Assembly: GCF_049200465.1 (NCBI RefSeq) | Contig: NZ_CP120836.1 | Coordinates: 496,001-560,000 of the forward strand | Length of the DNA: 64,000 bases | Direction of reading: 5' to 3' | Source of the DNA: Leptothermofonsia sp049200465 | GTDB lineage: Bacteria > Cyanobacteriota > Cyanobacteriia > Leptolyngbyales > Leptolyngbyaceae | Shown: one piece after another, positions 54,124 through 62,847 of the stretch | How the letters are laid out: every line of letters begins with the position of its first letter | Position numbering within the stretch: position 1 is the first letter of the stretch | Notes under the pieces: generated by a model | The model's database searches: none | What the model saw: only the letters and a program-made list of their open reading frames with translations | What the model was told of the DNA's origin: nothing | Translations under genes and position numbers: made by a program

Positions 54124-55299
54124 CTACTCTGAACGTAGTGCCTTAACTGGGTCAATATGGCTGGCGTGTAGGGCAGGGGGTAGCCCTGCGCCAACACCAA
54201 CAATGAGGGCTGAGCCAAGGGCGATCGCTGCTGTACTGACTTCAAATTGATAGGGCAGCTTGAATGTGTCTGCGGCTAGAACGGTCAGCCCATGCACGGT
54301 GCCCAAAGCAGATGTGCCTCCAATCAGGCTCAGGATTGCTGCCTCCAGAATGAATTGCAGCATCACATCCGGTTTGGTGGCGCCAATGGCTCGTCGTAAA
54401 CCAATTTCGGGAATTCGTTCTGTAACAGACCCAATCATCACGTTGGCAATTCCAACACCACCAATGAGCAAAGAGATAACTGCAACGATAGTCAATGCCC
54501 GAGCCGCCATATCCAGCGTTTTTTGCTGCTCCAGAATGTCCTCAGCGTTGTTAAAGTTCCACAATTGTCTGCCCGGTCGCTTCAGTAGCTTCTCGGCTTG
54601 TTTACCCAGTTTTTCCAGGTTTCTGATATGGTATGGACTGACCTGAATGGCATCGAGGGTCCGATCTCCAGTCATAGCACTATAGATTGCCAATGGAATG
54701 TATACCAGCCCTCGTGGTTCGCTGTTGCTACTTTCCTTGGTCGGCACAACTCCGACTACTACAAATAGTTTCCCTCTAAGATAAATTCGCTGCCCTAAGG
54801 GATTCTTGCCCTTAAACAACCGGTCCACCAAAAACTGATCAATAACGGCGACACGATGGTAGGACTGGTAGTCAGCCTCTGTGAAGAAGCGACCCTTTAG
54901 AAGCTGCTGGCCATCGGTCACGAAAAAGTCTTTGGATATGGCAATTATCGAGGGATCCGCTTCTTCACCTTGAAAGATGACCGGCACGATGCCCATCCAA
55001 TTGACAGCGGTAATCGCTCGCAAACCATTAAGCCGTTGCCGCAAAACGTCCATTTCTTCCAATTTCAGAGGCATGCGATCGCGGCGGGGGCTCCACGAAA
55101 CCCCAATCCCTACCTGAGGAGCGTCCCGTTTTGCCAGTTCTGCTGCGATCATGGCCTCGCTGATACTTTTGACATGCATCGTTGCCGTCACCGTTGCCAC
55201 CCCCATAAACATACTGAGCGTCGTCAGTCCCGATCGCAGCAGATTGCTTCGAAGAGACTGATAAGTCGTGGCGAGGAGATCGGAAATGCTTAAACCCAT
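54124..55299 (-). CDS. MacB/DevC-like ABC transporter permease
   Basis: A product of 391 residues with four membrane helices: one N-terminal (RSGLTTLSMFMGVATVTATM) and three at the C-terminus (LTIVAVISLLIGGVGIANVM; ILEAAILSLIGGTSALGTVH; IALGSALIVGVGAGLPPALH). The large periplasmic domain between them is the MacB_PCD type. The FtsX-type RIPEIGLRRAIGATKPDVM coupling segment is present, as is the C-terminal ASHIDPVKALRSE. The HlyD-type adaptor gene lies upstream on the same strand, as in devBCA-like exporters. The ATPase subunit is not next to them. Confidence 0.87.
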   Translation of the reverse strand: MGLSISDLLATTYQSLRSNLLRSGLTTLSMFMGVATVTATMHVKSISEAMIAAELAKRDAPQVGIGVSWSPRRDRMPLKLEEMDVLRQRLNGLRAITAVNWMGIVPVIFQGEEADPSIIAISKDFFVTDGQQLLKGRFFTEADYQSYHRVAVIDQFLVDRLFKGKNPLGQRIYLRGKLFVVVGVVPTKESSNSEPRGLVYIPLAIYSAMTGDRTLDAIQVSPYHIRNLEKLGKQAEKLLKRPGRQLWNFNNAEDILEQQKTLDMAARALTIVAVISLLIGGVGIANVMIGSVTERIPEIGLRRAIGATKPDVMLQFILEAAILSLIGGTSALGTVHGLTVLAADTFKLPYQFEVSTAAIALGSALIVGVGAGLPPALHASHIDPVKALRSE

Positions 55300-55474
55300 G
55301 GGAGAGGTAGGAGGGTAGAAAGGTGGGTGAGTTGGGGAGTGATGGAGTAATGGAGTGGGAGGGTGGATGAGTGGATGAGTGGGAGGGTAGATGATGAATG
55401 AGTAACCCCTTTAGCCATCTACTCATCGCCCCATCGCCCCATCGACACCCTCACCCCTCACCTCGTCTAGCAAC
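55300..55474. repeat. Low-complexity GGGTGGATGAGTGG-type tract
   Basis: Purine-rich units (GGATGAGTGGATGAGTGGGA) are followed by CATCTACTCATCGCCCCATC pyrimidine-rich units. It is the same short-repeat type as at 39880 and 48140. Confidence 0.5.
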
Positions 55475-55589
55475 TATAGCTCTACGCAGGTGCGTTAGGA
55501 CATTGGAATTAGAGAGGGAGTGGGGGCTTCGCCCCCAGCCAGGGGTTCCACCCCTGCACCCCGTCCTAACCATAATGACTACCGCTATA
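55475..55589 (+). repeat. MITE-like repeat family A, copy 5 (115 bp)
   Basis: TATAGCTCTACGCAGGTGCG to ACCATAATGACTACCGCTATA. It sits between the adaptor and permease genes and would be transcribed in antisense orientation within their operon. Confidence 0.85.
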
Positions 55590-55612
55590 ACAACCAACGA
55601 TTAAACAATTAC

Positions 55613-56851
55613 CTAAAGCCTCCTCTCAATCGTCACAAACATTCCTGGCTGGAGGGTGGGCTCTGCGGGTGGAAGGATTACCTGTTCGCCAGGGCGTAAA
55701 CCGGAGGTGATTTCAACCTCTAACAGGCCCTCTATTCCGGTCGCTATCTGGCGCTTTTGGGCTTTGTTGTTGCTGTCACGAACCCAAACAAAGGTTTCTT
55801 CTTGAGAGCGCTGGATGGCTTCAGGGTTGAGGGTAACGACATTTTTCCCCTGTGCTAACACAATTTCCACATTCACCTGGGAACCTGGAAGCAGTTTGCG
55901 GGTCGGCTTGTCTAGTTTGATCACAGCGGGAACAGTCGCCTGCTCCGATAAGCGGTTCGTTCCCTGTTTGGGCTGTTCCGGGTAAACTGCCTGGGGATAA
56001 ATACTCCGAACTCTTCCAGTAAACATTTCCGGGTTTGGACCCAAAATGCTGATTCTGGCAAGCTGATTCAGCCGTACCCGTTTAGCATCTAATGTAGATA
56101 GCCGGGTTTGAACATATTCCTGGTTGGGGTCGCCCAGGGTTAGCAATTCAGTACGGAGTTCGACACCATCCCCATCTTTGACTTTGACATCCAGCACGAT
56201 CGCATCAATGGGGGAGACGATGACACTGTTTTGGAGTTGTTGCAGAATTCTCTGGCGTTCCAGTTGCGTTCGCTCCAGCTCAAATTTAGACATTGCAACT
56301 GTTGACTCAGCCTCTCGTAGAGTAATTCGCGCTGTACGGACCCGGTCTTCCTGATCCTGGAATAGTTGCTGAGTAATCGCCCCCTGAGAAACCAAATCCA
56401 CCAGATTCTTTAGCTTGCGTTCTTCAATGGCCAGCTTCTCCTTTGCATCCTGAACGCGCTGGCGGTTCTGCTCCAGCGTCAACTCTTGCTGGCGAATCAG
56501 CAGTTGCTGGTTTGCCAGTGCAGTCTGTCGCTCTGGATAACGCAATGTCAATAAAATCTGCCCCGTCCGCACTCGCTGACCTGGTTTCACCAGCACATTT
56601 TCGACGGCTCCTTCTGTGGGGGATTTGAGTGTTTTCTGCCCGCGCAGTTCAACGATACCGCTCTCGTTTACTGTGCTTTCGACATTGCCTTCCTCAACTG
56701 TGACCAGCGACACCGGAACCGGATCAGCCGGTCGGTTCACAATCCAGAAATAAAGGGCGGCTCCTGAGGTGCCAATTAGCGTCAAAATACCGGGAAGTAG
56801 AAACCATTGAATACTGGGTTTGAGCTTCTTCACGCTCGAAAGCTCAAGCAT
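55613..56851 (-). CDS. DevB/HlyD-type efflux adaptor protein
   Basis: A membrane-fusion protein of 412 residues. The N-terminal membrane anchor (IQWFLLPGILTLIGTSGAAL, about 14-33) precedes the lipoyl half (LKSPTEGAVENVLVKPGQRV). A coiled coil (about 120-200) leads to the second lipoyl half (SVIVSPIDAIVLDVKVKDGD) and beta-barrel. It is the partner of the MacB/DevC-like permease downstream, separated by 313 bp that include a family A repeat. It probably forms an exporter of a lipid, polyketide or peptide. No outer-membrane TolC gene is adjacent. Confidence 0.87.
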   Translation of the reverse strand: MLELSSVKKLKPSIQWFLLPGILTLIGTSGAALYFWIVNRPADPVPVSLVTVEEGNVESTVNESGIVELRGQKTLKSPTEGAVENVLVKPGQRVRTGQILLTLRYPERQTALANQQLLIRQQELTLEQNRQRVQDAKEKLAIEERKLKNLVDLVSQGAITQQLFQDQEDRVRTARITLREAESTVAMSKFELERTQLERQRILQQLQNSVIVSPIDAIVLDVKVKDGDGVELRTELLTLGDPNQEYVQTRLSTLDAKRVRLNQLARISILGPNPEMFTGRVRSIYPQAVYPEQPKQGTNRLSEQATVPAVIKLDKPTRKLLPGSQVNVEIVLAQGKNVVTLNPEAIQRSQEETFVWVRDSNNKAQKRQIATGIEGLLEVEITSGLRPGEQVILPPAEPTLQPGMFVTIERRL

Positions 56852-57015
56852 AGGGGGTTTATGCTCAGTCAGGTCATCCGCAGTATAGCCCAGCCAAAAG
56901 TCTGCCCGTCAAGGTAGAGAAATCTTCAACAAGTGCTCATCTCTAGATGAAATTGGGACAAATAGTAGGGAGAAAGACGTACTGTATTCCAGTGACCATC
57001 TGCCATGCTTGCCAT

Positions 57016-58197
57016 CTAAACCCCGGTGAGAATGATAGGTTTTGGAGCCAAACGTTCTAAGACTTGCTTCAAAACCATCGCCGTCCAATCAATATCGGCT
57101 TCGCTGGTGTCACGTCCCAGGGTGAGGCGAATGCCGGATTTGGCGACGCGATCGCCGTACCCCATCGCCAGCAGAATTGGACTGGGAGTGACCTTGCCAC
57201 TGTGACAGGCAGAACCAGCACTGATGCCAATTCCCGCCAGGTTCATCTGGCGCACAAATGTTTTACCCGTTAGGGTTTCTCCATCAGCATGCTGGAGGCA
57301 GAAGCTGACATGGTGTGGGAGGCGATGGACACGATCGCCGGTTGGCACTAATCCAGGCACGTCTGACAACAAATCGAACAGGCGATCGCGCAGTTGAACC
57401 AGACGGGAAGTCTCGGTAGCCATCTCCTGGGCGGCCAACTCTGCCGCCACCCCAAATCCTGCAATCACAGGAACCGCCTGAGTTCCCGACCGCAGCTTAG
57501 ACTCCTGCCCACCTCCCCCCAGAATGGGGGCAATCTGAACGCCTGGACGGATGTAGAGCGCCCCTGCCCCCTGAGGACCATACATCTTGTGACTGGAGAG
57601 GGAGAGCAAATCGACGGGAAACTGTTGCACATCAACGGGCAACCGTCCGACGACCTGTACTGCATCGGTATGGAACAGGGTCCCATGCGCACGGGCGATC
57701 GCAGCGAGAGACTCAACTGGCTGCATCGTTCCGACCTCGCTCTGACCATAGATTACAGAAACCAGAGCTGTATTGGGCTGTAATGCTGCTCGCAGGTCAC
57801 GAGGACATACCCGCCCCATAGAGTCCACAGGTAAACGAGTCACCTGCCAGCCCAGTTGCTCTAACCAGCGAGCTGGTTCTGCAATCGCCGAATGCTCGAC
57901 ACTAGAAATAATCAGGTGTTGCGGGCGATCGAACAAACGTGCTACACCCGTAATAGCCAGGTTGTCTGCTTCGGTGCCACCCGCTGTAAAGATAATCGAC
58001 TCCTCTGGGGCGTTAATCAGTCGGGCAACCTGAACGCGTGCTCGCTCGACAACCGTGGCTGACCGCTGCCCCCAGGCGTGCAGACTGGAGGGATTGCCCC
58101 ACTGGGCAGTCAGGACCTCCTGCATCGCTGCGATCGCTTCTGGACGAACCGGAGTAGTAGCGCTGTAATCCAGGTAAATCTGCATGGCATCGGGCAT
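57016..58197 (-). CDS. Cysteine desulfurase (NifS/IscS family)
   Basis: This PLP enzyme of 393 residues supplies sulfur for FeS clusters and thio-cofactors by turning cysteine into alanine. The start could also be Met5 (MQIYLDYSATTP). The Schiff-base lysine is Lys204 in LSSHKMYGPQG. The persulfide-forming cysteine is Cys331 in ISAGSACHSGK. The TAGGTEADNLAI cofactor loop is present. The short active-site loop and SGTQAVPVIAGFG suit a group I NifS/IscS-like enzyme, not SufS. It follows rpaB by 92 bp on the same strand and may be co-transcribed. Confidence 0.92.
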   Translation of the reverse strand: MPDAMQIYLDYSATTPVRPEAIAAMQEVLTAQWGNPSSLHAWGQRSATVVERARVQVARLINAPEESIIFTAGGTEADNLAITGVARLFDRPQHLIISSVEHSAIAEPARWLEQLGWQVTRLPVDSMGRVCPRDLRAALQPNTALVSVIYGQSEVGTMQPVESLAAIARAHGTLFHTDAVQVVGRLPVDVQQFPVDLLSLSSHKMYGPQGAGALYIRPGVQIAPILGGGGQESKLRSGTQAVPVIAGFGVAAELAAQEMATETSRLVQLRDRLFDLLSDVPGLVPTGDRVHRLPHHVSFCLQHADGETLTGKTFVRQMNLAGIGISAGSACHSGKVTPSPILLAMGYGDRVAKSGIRLTLGRDTSEADIDWTAMVLKQVLERLAPKPIILTGV

Positions 58198-58289
58198 AAA
58201 CGTTCTCTCTTCCAGGATAGTACCCCCCGACCATCAGCAGCCGACCTGTCAAAAAAATGCTGGAAGGAACGCAAACCGATGGCAAACCA

Positions 58290-59027
58290 CTAAACCTTTT
58301 CGTTTTCGCCCGGTTCAATGATTCGCTGGAATAAATAGCCAGTCCCACGAGCAGTCAGTATCAGCTCTGGGTTGCTGGGGTCGTCTTCTAACTTGGCTCG
58401 CAAACGAGAAATGTGAACATCTACCACACGAGTATCCACATGACGCTCTGGTGTATAACCCCAAACTTCTTGAAGAATCTCAGAGCGAGAAAATGCCTCA
58501 CCAGAACGACTAACCAACAATTCCAGTAAGCTAAATTCCATGCCGGTCAACCGAATCCGCTCATCCCCTTTGTAGACCTGACGCTTATTCGTATCAATCC
58601 GGATGTTATTGATATGGATAACACCAGAACTAGGAATGCCAGAGGTTCCCGTCTTTTCTACTCGGCGTAGAACAGAGCGAATGCGAGCCTCCAGTTCCTT
58701 AGGCGAGAACGGTTTAACCACATAATCATCTGCCCCCAACTCTAGACCCGTAATCCGGTCTGCCACATCCCCTAACGCCGTTAGCATGATAATGGGAACA
58801 TCAGATTCTTTTCGTAGTTCCTGACAAACTCCATAACCGTCAAGCTTTGGCATCATTACATCCAAAACCACCAGATCAGGATCGGCATTGCGAAACGTGT
58901 CGAGGGCTTCTTCACCATCAGCCGCGGTCACTACGTCATAACCAATCATTGACAGACGAGTTTCAAGAATTCGGCGAATACTTGCTTCGTCATCAACGAC
59001 AAGTATTTTTTCCTTGTGATTTTCCAA
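58290..59027 (-). CDS. rpaB: OmpR-type response regulator RpaB
   Basis: A product of 245 residues. The receiver domain (about 8-125) has the phospho-acceptor Asp56 in LVVLDVMMPKLDGYG, acidic VDDE, and Lys in DYVVKPFSPKE. The winged-helix domain (about 145-240) has RLTGMEFSLLELLVSRSG and RHVDTRVVDVHISRLRAKLE. The sequence is very close to the RpaB/Ycf27 group, essential in cyanobacteria for high-light gene control through HLR1 sites. It is usually phosphorylated by Hik33. It is divergent from radA, with a direct repeat in the shared promoter region. Confidence 0.93.
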   Translation of the reverse strand: MENHKEKILVVDDEASIRRILETRLSMIGYDVVTAADGEEALDTFRNADPDLVVLDVMMPKLDGYGVCQELRKESDVPIIMLTALGDVADRITGLELGADDYVVKPFSPKELEARIRSVLRRVEKTGTSGIPSSGVIHINNIRIDTNKRQVYKGDERIRLTGMEFSLLELLVSRSGEAFSRSEILQEVWGYTPERHVDTRVVDVHISRLRAKLEDDPSNPELILTARGTGYLFQRIIEPGENEKV

Positions 59028-59146
59028 TTTGATCAGGCTCCCTAAGTAATTTTTGAATGATTAATTTCTGTACCTTATCATTAAAGATAATACTTTATTT
59101 ATACAGATTCAAAGCCTTAAAATTCCTATCCTGGTTGCGTTTCAAA

Positions 59147-59194
59147 CTTTCTTAAGATTTGGGAGATCGCAATTTCCTGCTTTCTTAAGATTTG
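59147..59194. promoter_or_regulatory. 15-bp direct repeat CTTTCTTAAGATTTG, spaced 33 bp
   Basis: Exact copies lie at 59147-59161 and 59180-59194, start to start 33 bp, about three helical turns. They are in the divergent rpaB-radA spacer, 55 bp upstream of the radA start. Such phased direct repeats are typical of operators. They do not match the HLR1 consensus, so the binding protein is unknown. Confidence 0.45.
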
Positions 59195-59248
59195 TTGGCA
59201 CGACTTTTTTCCTCAACCATAAGAACGTCAAGGTTCTGATCAGAATAA

Positions 59249-60733
59249 ATGCCTAAAACTCGATCGCACTATGTTTGTAATCAATGTGGCGCAGAGTCCT
59301 CCCAATACTTTGGAAAATGTCCTGCCTGCGGTTCCTGGAATACCCTGGAAGAGCAGGTGTTAACTCCTGCAACTCCAATGACTGCCCGTGCCTCGGTCGC
59401 CGCAGCATCTCGTAGCCGAAGCAAGTTCCAACTCCAACTTCCTCCTCAACCCAAAGCATCCCTCACCTTCAATCAGGTCGTAGATCATCCCCAAACTCGC
59501 TTCCCTTCCGGCTACAGCGAGTTGGATCGCGTGTTGGGAGGCGGAATTGTTCCTGGTTCCCTCGTACTCATTGGTGGTGACCCTGGCATCGGTAAATCTA
59601 CGCTATTGTTGCAAATGGCCAATTCCCTGTCTCTTCAGTATCGAACCCTCTATGTCTGTGCGGAAGAGTCAGTCCAGCAGGTGAAACTGAGAGCCCAAAG
59701 GCTAGGAGTTGGAGCAAACACCCCTACTCCCCATTCCCCACCCCCTACCCCCACTCCTGTTAACCTGTACTTGCTTCCCGAAACCGATCTAGATGTCATC
59801 CTGGCAGAACTGGAGTCATTAAAACCTCATGTCACTGTGATTGACAGTATTCAGGCTCTCTATTTCAGTGCGCTTTCGTCAGCTCCGGGGTCGGTAGCGC
59901 AGGTGCGGGAATGTACTTCTGTGTTGATGCAGATGGCAAAACGGCAGAATATTACGCTGTTTATTGTGGGGCATGTGACGAAGGAGGGGGCGATCGCCGG
60001 TCCCAAAGTCCTTGAACATCTGGTGGATACAGTGCTCTATTTCGAAGGCGATCGCTTTGCCAGCCACCGCCTCCTGCGATCGGTCAAGAATCGGTTTGGG
60101 GCAACCCATGAGATTGGTGTGTTTGAGATGGCAGATCAGGGCTTACAGGAAGTACTGAACCCTTCAGAACTGTTTTTAGGCAACCCGGAAGAATATTCGC
60201 CTGGTAGTGCGACGATTGTTGCCTGTGAGGGGACCCGCCCGATTGTGGTTGAGTTGCAAGCTCTGGTCAGCCCCACCAGCTATAGTTCTCCACGCCGCTC
60301 CACAACAGGTATTGAATATAATCGCCTGTTACAAATTTTGGCTGTCCTGGAAAAGCGTGTGGGTATTCCCCTCTCCAAGCTAGATGCCTATGTCGCCTCC
60401 TCAGGTGGGCTAAATGTTGGGGAACCTGCGGCAGATTTGGGCGTCGCTGTTGCTATAGTTGCCAGTTTCCGCGATCGCGTCGTTGACCCACACACGGTAC
60501 TGATCGGGGAGGTCGGTCTGGGTGGGCAGGTACGTCCCGTTTCTCAGATGGAATTGCGGCTTAAGGAAGCAGCCAAACTGGGTTTCAAGCAAGCCATTAT
60601 TCCAAAAGGGCAATCGGTTCCAGACCTGGGAATGGAGATTACGGAGGTCTCTAGAGTGGTGGACGCGATCGCGATCGCCCTGGCCGGGCGCAGACAACAG
60701 GAAACTGAAGAATCAGGATCGGGAGAAGTTTGA
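59249..60733 (+). CDS. radA: DNA repair protein RadA (Sms)
   Basis: This 494-residue recombination helicase assists branch migration. The N-terminal zinc finger is YVCNQCGAESSQYFGKCPAC (four Cys). The RecA-like domain has Walker A GGDPGIGKSTLLLQ, Walker B HVTVIDSIQAL and the RadA-specific KNRFG motif in VKNRFGATHEIGVF. The C-terminal Lon-protease-like domain (inactive) includes YVASSGGLNVGEPAADLGVA. A short low-complexity insert (ANTPTPHSPPPTPTPVN) is visible around residue 155. The stop codon overlaps the possible first ATG of the next gene. Confidence 0.95.
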   Translation: MPKTRSHYVCNQCGAESSQYFGKCPACGSWNTLEEQVLTPATPMTARASVAAASRSRSKFQLQLPPQPKASLTFNQVVDHPQTRFPSGYSELDRVLGGGIVPGSLVLIGGDPGIGKSTLLLQMANSLSLQYRTLYVCAEESVQQVKLRAQRLGVGANTPTPHSPPPTPTPVNLYLLPETDLDVILAELESLKPHVTVIDSIQALYFSALSSAPGSVAQVRECTSVLMQMAKRQNITLFIVGHVTKEGAIAGPKVLEHLVDTVLYFEGDRFASHRLLRSVKNRFGATHEIGVFEMADQGLQEVLNPSELFLGNPEEYSPGSATIVACEGTRPIVVELQALVSPTSYSSPRRSTTGIEYNRLLQILAVLEKRVGIPLSKLDAYVASSGGLNVGEPAADLGVAVAIVASFRDRVVDPHTVLIGEVGLGGQVRPVSQMELRLKEAAKLGFKQAIIPKGQSVPDLGMEITEVSRVVDAIAIALAGRRQQETEESGSGEV

Positions 60734-61284
60734 TGCGAGGGGGGAAACCTCAAAAGGTGAAGATGAGCGACGCTGGTCACCATCATTCCAAATTCAACAA
60801 TCACTATGAGTTGGGCACTGGTATGCAGGGATATTTCAGAACGGGTGGAGTTTTGCTGGCATTCTTGGCGGCTTTCCCCTTTACACACAGCGTAGAAGCC
60901 GCCTTCAAAGGAAACCTGACCGTTCAGGTTGACGGCATCCGCAACCAACGGGGGCAGCTCTGTATCCGATTGTTCTCCCGTAGTCAAGGCTTCCCTGAAG
61001 GCAGTACCAGTGGTGCCAGGCGTCAGTGCAGCAAAATCACAGACAATCCGATGACTTTCACCTTCAATAACCTCCCCTCCGGTAACTACGCGGTAGCGGT
61101 TTTCCATGATTCTAATGGCGATGGCAAGCTCAATCGCAACTCTCTGGGAATGCCGACCGAAGGCTACGGATTTTCCAATAACCCGGTCTATTCCCGCACA
61201 GGTCCTCCTAAATATGGAGAAGCCACCTTCTTGCTGGCAGGTTCTAATACCAACGTCAGGATCCGGATGCGGTATGGAAACTAG
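60733..61284 (+). CDS. DUF2141 secreted protein
   Basis: The first ATG overlaps the radA stop by one base. A start at 60823 (MQGYFRTGGVLLAFLAAFPF) would give a cleaner signal peptide, ending near SVEA. The DUF2141 domain has NLTVQVDGIRNQRGQLCIRL, then MTFTFNNLPSGNYAVAVFHD and SNGDGKLNRNSLGMPTEGYG. It is an Ig-like beta protein of about 150 mature residues, with unknown role, probably periplasmic or secreted. Its TAG stop codon (61282-61284) is part of the CTAG where an IS630 element inserted. Confidence 0.85.
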   Translation: MRGGKPQKVKMSDAGHHHSKFNNHYELGTGMQGYFRTGGVLLAFLAAFPFTHSVEAAFKGNLTVQVDGIRNQRGQLCIRLFSRSQGFPEGSTSGARRQCSKITDNPMTFTFNNLPSGNYAVAVFHDSNGDGKLNRNSLGMPTEGYGFSNNPVYSRTGPPKYGEATFLLAGSNTNVRIRMRYGN

Positions 61285-62572
61285 TACCCAGCGGCATAAC
61301 AACACATAGCTGTCATGAGGTCAGAGGCTTGCCCGTATAGTTCCACTTGAAAGGTTTGGCCATGGTGCGATTGAAGTAGTCGATGAAGTCAAGAATCTTG
61401 GCGCTGAGCTGAGCTTGACTAGTGAAACTGGCCCGTCGCAGCCACTTGCGCCTGAGAATGGAGAACCAGATTTGGATTGGGTTGAGCCAGGAGCAATGCT
61501 TTGGGGTGAAATATATGACCAGGCGGTGCTGTGGATTGCTCAAGAAAGCAGCCCGGGTGGCCATCGATTTCAGGATGCCGGATTTGCCTTTGCACCCTAA
61601 CGGCGGTGGTTCGGGTTCCAGGGCGACCGCCAGTGGCACCAGAGCTACCGATTGGTGGGTGTTGAGACAGTCCATGACCAGATGAATTTTAGGGGCATCG
61701 GTGACTTGGGCGAGTAGGGCGTCGAGATGAGCCGCTAAATCTTGCTCGGTTCGGGTGTCGCCCACAGTCGCCTGGTCAATGCGTCCAGTGGCGACATTCA
61801 AGGTGGCAATCAGGCTTTGGGTGCCATGACGCTGGTACTCAAATTCCACCCGCACACAGCGTCCGGGTTTCATCTCAATATCCGGCATCACGCGCTCCAA
61901 GGCTTGGATGCCCGTCATTTCATCAAGACTGTAGGTCATCTCCCCACGTTCGGCCCGCGCAGCCGCATTCGTAGACCTGGCAGATGTCTTGGACTTTGGT
62001 GGCAAAGTCCGGGTCGGGGGATGAAGCCAGTAGGGACTCTGGTACGGTTTCAGTTCGGCTTCGGCTAACAAACGCCTGACAGGGCGACCACTGATCCGCG
62101 CCACAAGGCGCTTGTTTGACCAGTTCATCGGCTAACTCTGGAGGGTCCAGTGACTGATGGGGCGTCCAGAGTGCTCGGGCGGGGTACATGCGAGGGCATA
62201 GAGTTGAGTGATTTGCTCCAAGGTAAACGTGGCGGGGGCACCGGGACGGGGGGCATCGGCTAAGCGCTCCGACACTGGCAACTCACAGGTCTGTAGCGCT
62301 TGCCAGCAGCGCCGCCAACAGCGACTCATCTGCTCCCCGATGCCGAGCTCTCGAGCAATCTGACCTTGGCTGTCTCCCTGGCTGGCACGCAGAATGATCT
62401 GCGCTCGCAATGCCAGTTGTTGGGGTGTACTCGGTCGCTTCACCAACTGCTCTAGTTCGCGACGCTCGGATTCACTCACAATCAGGGCGGGAAGGGCAGG
62501 ACCAGGCATCAGACTCAATTCTCCAACACCGACTCCTTCAGGATATGCCCATTTCCGCCGCGCGGTACTAGT
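61281..62572 (-). mobile_element. Decayed IS630-family element with inverted ends
   Basis: The left end ACTAGTACCCAGCGGC (61280-61295) and the right end, read inwards, ACTAGTACCGCGCGGC (62557-62572) match at 14 of 16 positions. Both include CTAG, fitting IS630-type insertion into NTAN with TA duplication. The length is about 1.29 kb, with the transposase on the minus strand. Multiple frameshifts and a catalytic Glu to Gln change make it inactive. Confidence 0.75.
61313..62506 (-). pseudogene. IS630-family transposase, frameshifted and catalytically dead
   Basis: The N-terminal helix-turn-helix part starts at MPGPALPALIVSESERRELE and runs to HWTLQS plus TAG near 62132. In another frame ELADELVKQ continues, then the frame shifts back to RLVARISGRPVRRLLAEAEL. 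A second pair of shifts occurs around 61950-62030. The DDE domain keeps the first Asp (YSLDEMTGIQALER) and second Asp (HLVMDCLNTHQS). The third acid is replaced, with SWLNPIQIWFSIL where related transposases have SWLNxIEIW. With stops, shifts and a missing Glu it is a pseudogene. Confidence 0.8.
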
Positions 62573-62583
62573 GTTTGCAACAC

Positions 62584-62698
62584 TATAGCTATAGCCACCA
62601 GGCTTAGGACAGGGTGCAGAGGTTCCACCCCTGGCTGGGAGCGAAGCCCCTACACCCCCTTCAAAGCTAATTTCCTGAGCAACCTGGCGACAGCTATA
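62584..62698 (+). repeat. MITE-like repeat family B, copy 3 (115 bp)
   Basis: TATAGCTATAGCCACCAGGC to AACCTGGCGACAGCTATA. It lies 12 bp outside the right end of the IS630 element. The core CCACCCCTGGCTGGGAGCG has the same hairpin character as family A. Confidence 0.7.
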
Positions 62699-62847
62699 GT
62701 AGAGACGTTCCACGGAGTGTCCCTACAGAGAGTTAAGGGATCAGCGTACAAATAAAATCCCAAGTTGAACGGGGTGGATGGGTGGATGAAAGTGGGATGT
62801 TATTTCTCGGCGAGTCCCTAACCACTGGTTTAGCACACACCCGTCAC

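Noticed and set aside
60544..61305. 253-codon minus-strand frame over radA and the DUF2141 gene
   Set aside because: It lies opposite two well-supported genes and shows no family similarity.
7960..62698. The recurrent short repeats as a possible CRISPR array
   Set aside because: The copies are dispersed over many kilobases, are about 115 bp with internal hairpins, and have no regular spacers or cas genes.
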